Shown in pieces: positions 63,387 through 64,000 of a DNA stretch of 64,000 nucleotides. The stretch's first letter is position 1; every line of letters starts with the position of its first letter. The DNA lies in NCBI GenBank assembly GCA_047601745.1, contig JASGIS010000001.1, positions 5,580,001 to 5,644,000 on the forward strand, in the 5' to 3' direction. The notes under the pieces are model-generated. The model saw only the letters and a list, made by a program, of their open reading frames with translations. It made no database searches and had not been told where the DNA came from. The stretch is from JAKPAM01 sp047601745 (GTDB lineage Bacteria > Pseudomonadota > Gammaproteobacteria > Burkholderiales > Burkholderiaceae_E). A program made the translations under genes and the position numbers.

Positions 63387-64000
63387 TTGAACGCCCCATC
63401 CGACCCGTCCGTCGCGCCCCGCCTCCATCACGAGATCGTCGATGCCGGCACGGCCGACGACCGCCGCCCGTACCTGTTCATGATCCACGGCATGCTGTCA
63501 GACCGCCGACAGTGGCGGCTGAATCTGGACGCGGTGTCGCGCCATACCCGACCGGTGCTGATCGAGCTGTGGGGCCACGGCGATTCACCTGCGCCGACCG
63601 ATCCAGCGTGCTACACGGTCGCGAACTACATGGCCCAGATCGACGCGCTGCGCGAATCGTTGGGCGCCGACCGCATCGTGCTGTGCGGCCAGTCGTTCGG
63701 CGCCGCGTTGACGCTGCGCTATTCGGTCGAGCATCCGGACCGCGTGAGCGCGCAGATCTTCACGAACACCACGTCGGCGCTGATGCCGCCCGAGGCCCAA
63801 CGCCCCGAGCACGAGCGCGAGGCGCTGGTGCGGTTCATCCGCGCCGAAGGACAGATGGCGATCGGCACGCTGCCGTTCCATCCGCGGCTGGCGCGGCGGT
63901 TGCCGCCGGAGGTCAAGGAACAGTTGATGGCGGCGGCGGCCAGCGTCGACACCGAGGCGGTCGCGCTGGCGTTGAGCGTCACCGGCCCGCAACTGACGGT
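63387..64000 (+). CDS. Alpha/beta hydrolase, 3' end outside window
   Basis: Open to the window end (204 codons visible). Start TTG at 63387 with AGGAG six bases upstream gives a protein beginning NAPSDPS. FMIHGMLSDRRQW, LIELWGHGDS and nucleophile elbow LCGQSFGAALTL show the alpha/beta hydrolase fold. The C-terminal His is outside. It begins 75 bases after the heptamer array, which may affect its promoter. Confidence 0.85.
   Translation, partial: MNAPSDPSVAPRLHHEIVDAGTADDRRPYLFMIHGMLSDRRQWRLNLDAVSRHTRPVLIELWGHGDSPAPTDPACYTVANYMAQIDALRESLGADRIVLCGQSFGAALTLRYSVEHPDRVSAQIFTNTTSALMPPEAQRPEHEREALVRFIRAEGQMAIGTLPFHPRLARRLPPEVKEQLMAAAASVDTEAVALALSVTGPQLT

Noticed and set aside
63142..63399. A small protein with a repeated GYGLRAT motif on the minus strand
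   Set aside because: It is only the translation of the heptamer array, not conserved, and overlaps the ribosome site of the hydrolase.

Overview
The window is a GC-rich, gene-dense stretch of chromosome from a Gram-negative proteobacterium. The order of core genes (rnr-rlmB, purA-hisZ-DUF2065-hflC-hflK-hflX-hfq-der-bamB-yfgM-hisS-ispG-rodZ-pilW-rlmN-ndk, and dapA-bamC) is the one I associate with Burkholderiales (Betaproteobacteria). The species cannot be named from the sequence. Outer-membrane assembly lipoproteins, a type IV pilus assembly protein and a Pil-Chp chemosensory cluster show a Gram-negative cell that probably twitches or senses surfaces.

Layout. 1-6.1 kb: the end of a possible DUF222/HNH protein with an IS630 transposase tail lying on it, a luciferase-like monooxygenase behind a Fur-like palindrome, mutS, an FKBP isomerase and a ribosomal oxygenase. 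6.1-19.2 kb: an alanine-rich lipoprotein, DoxX, an MBL-fold exonuclease-like protein, bamC-dapA, a methyltransferase, a PAS/GAF/GGDEF/EAL protein, trpS, yciO, RNase AM, an alpha/beta hydrolase and a nuclease lipoprotein. 19.2-41.1 kb: almost uninterrupted leftward housekeeping genes (rlmB, rnr, purA, the hfl-hfq set, der, bamB, hisS, ispG, rodZ, pilW, rlmN, ndk), broken by a rightward tRNA-Leu and an MFS transporter. 41.4-47.7 kb: a Bax-inhibitor-1 protein, then rlmD, an exonuclease, nlpD, pcm, surE and a CBS protein. 47.7-56.1 kb: a leftward chemosensory operon (pilG, pilH, pilI, pilJ, chpA/pilL). 56.4-64 kb: a homocysteine-forming sulfhydrylase, hydrolases, a YihY protein, dusA, a NarL-type regulator, an HDOD protein and a truncated hydrolase at the right edge.

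Genes in the same job often overlap by 4 bases (rlmN/pilW, rodZ/ispG, yfgM/bamB, dapA/bamC, hydrolase/rnm, pilJ/chpA), which points to translational coupling.

The most unusual parts are three. First, the chemosensory operon is remodelled: its PilJ-like receptor has almost no periplasmic domain, its PilG carries a new N-terminal domain and about 390 residues of disordered linker including an 18-unit Gly-Ala run, and its CheA-like kinase has one recognisable HPt domain buried in repeats. Second, in-frame short tandem repeats (6, 9, 15 and 18 bp units) have inserted low-complexity segments into many ordinary proteins. Third, rpoS is absent from its usual place beside nlpD, and that NlpD has lost its LysM domain. 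No CRISPR array, prophage or complete insertion sequence was seen.
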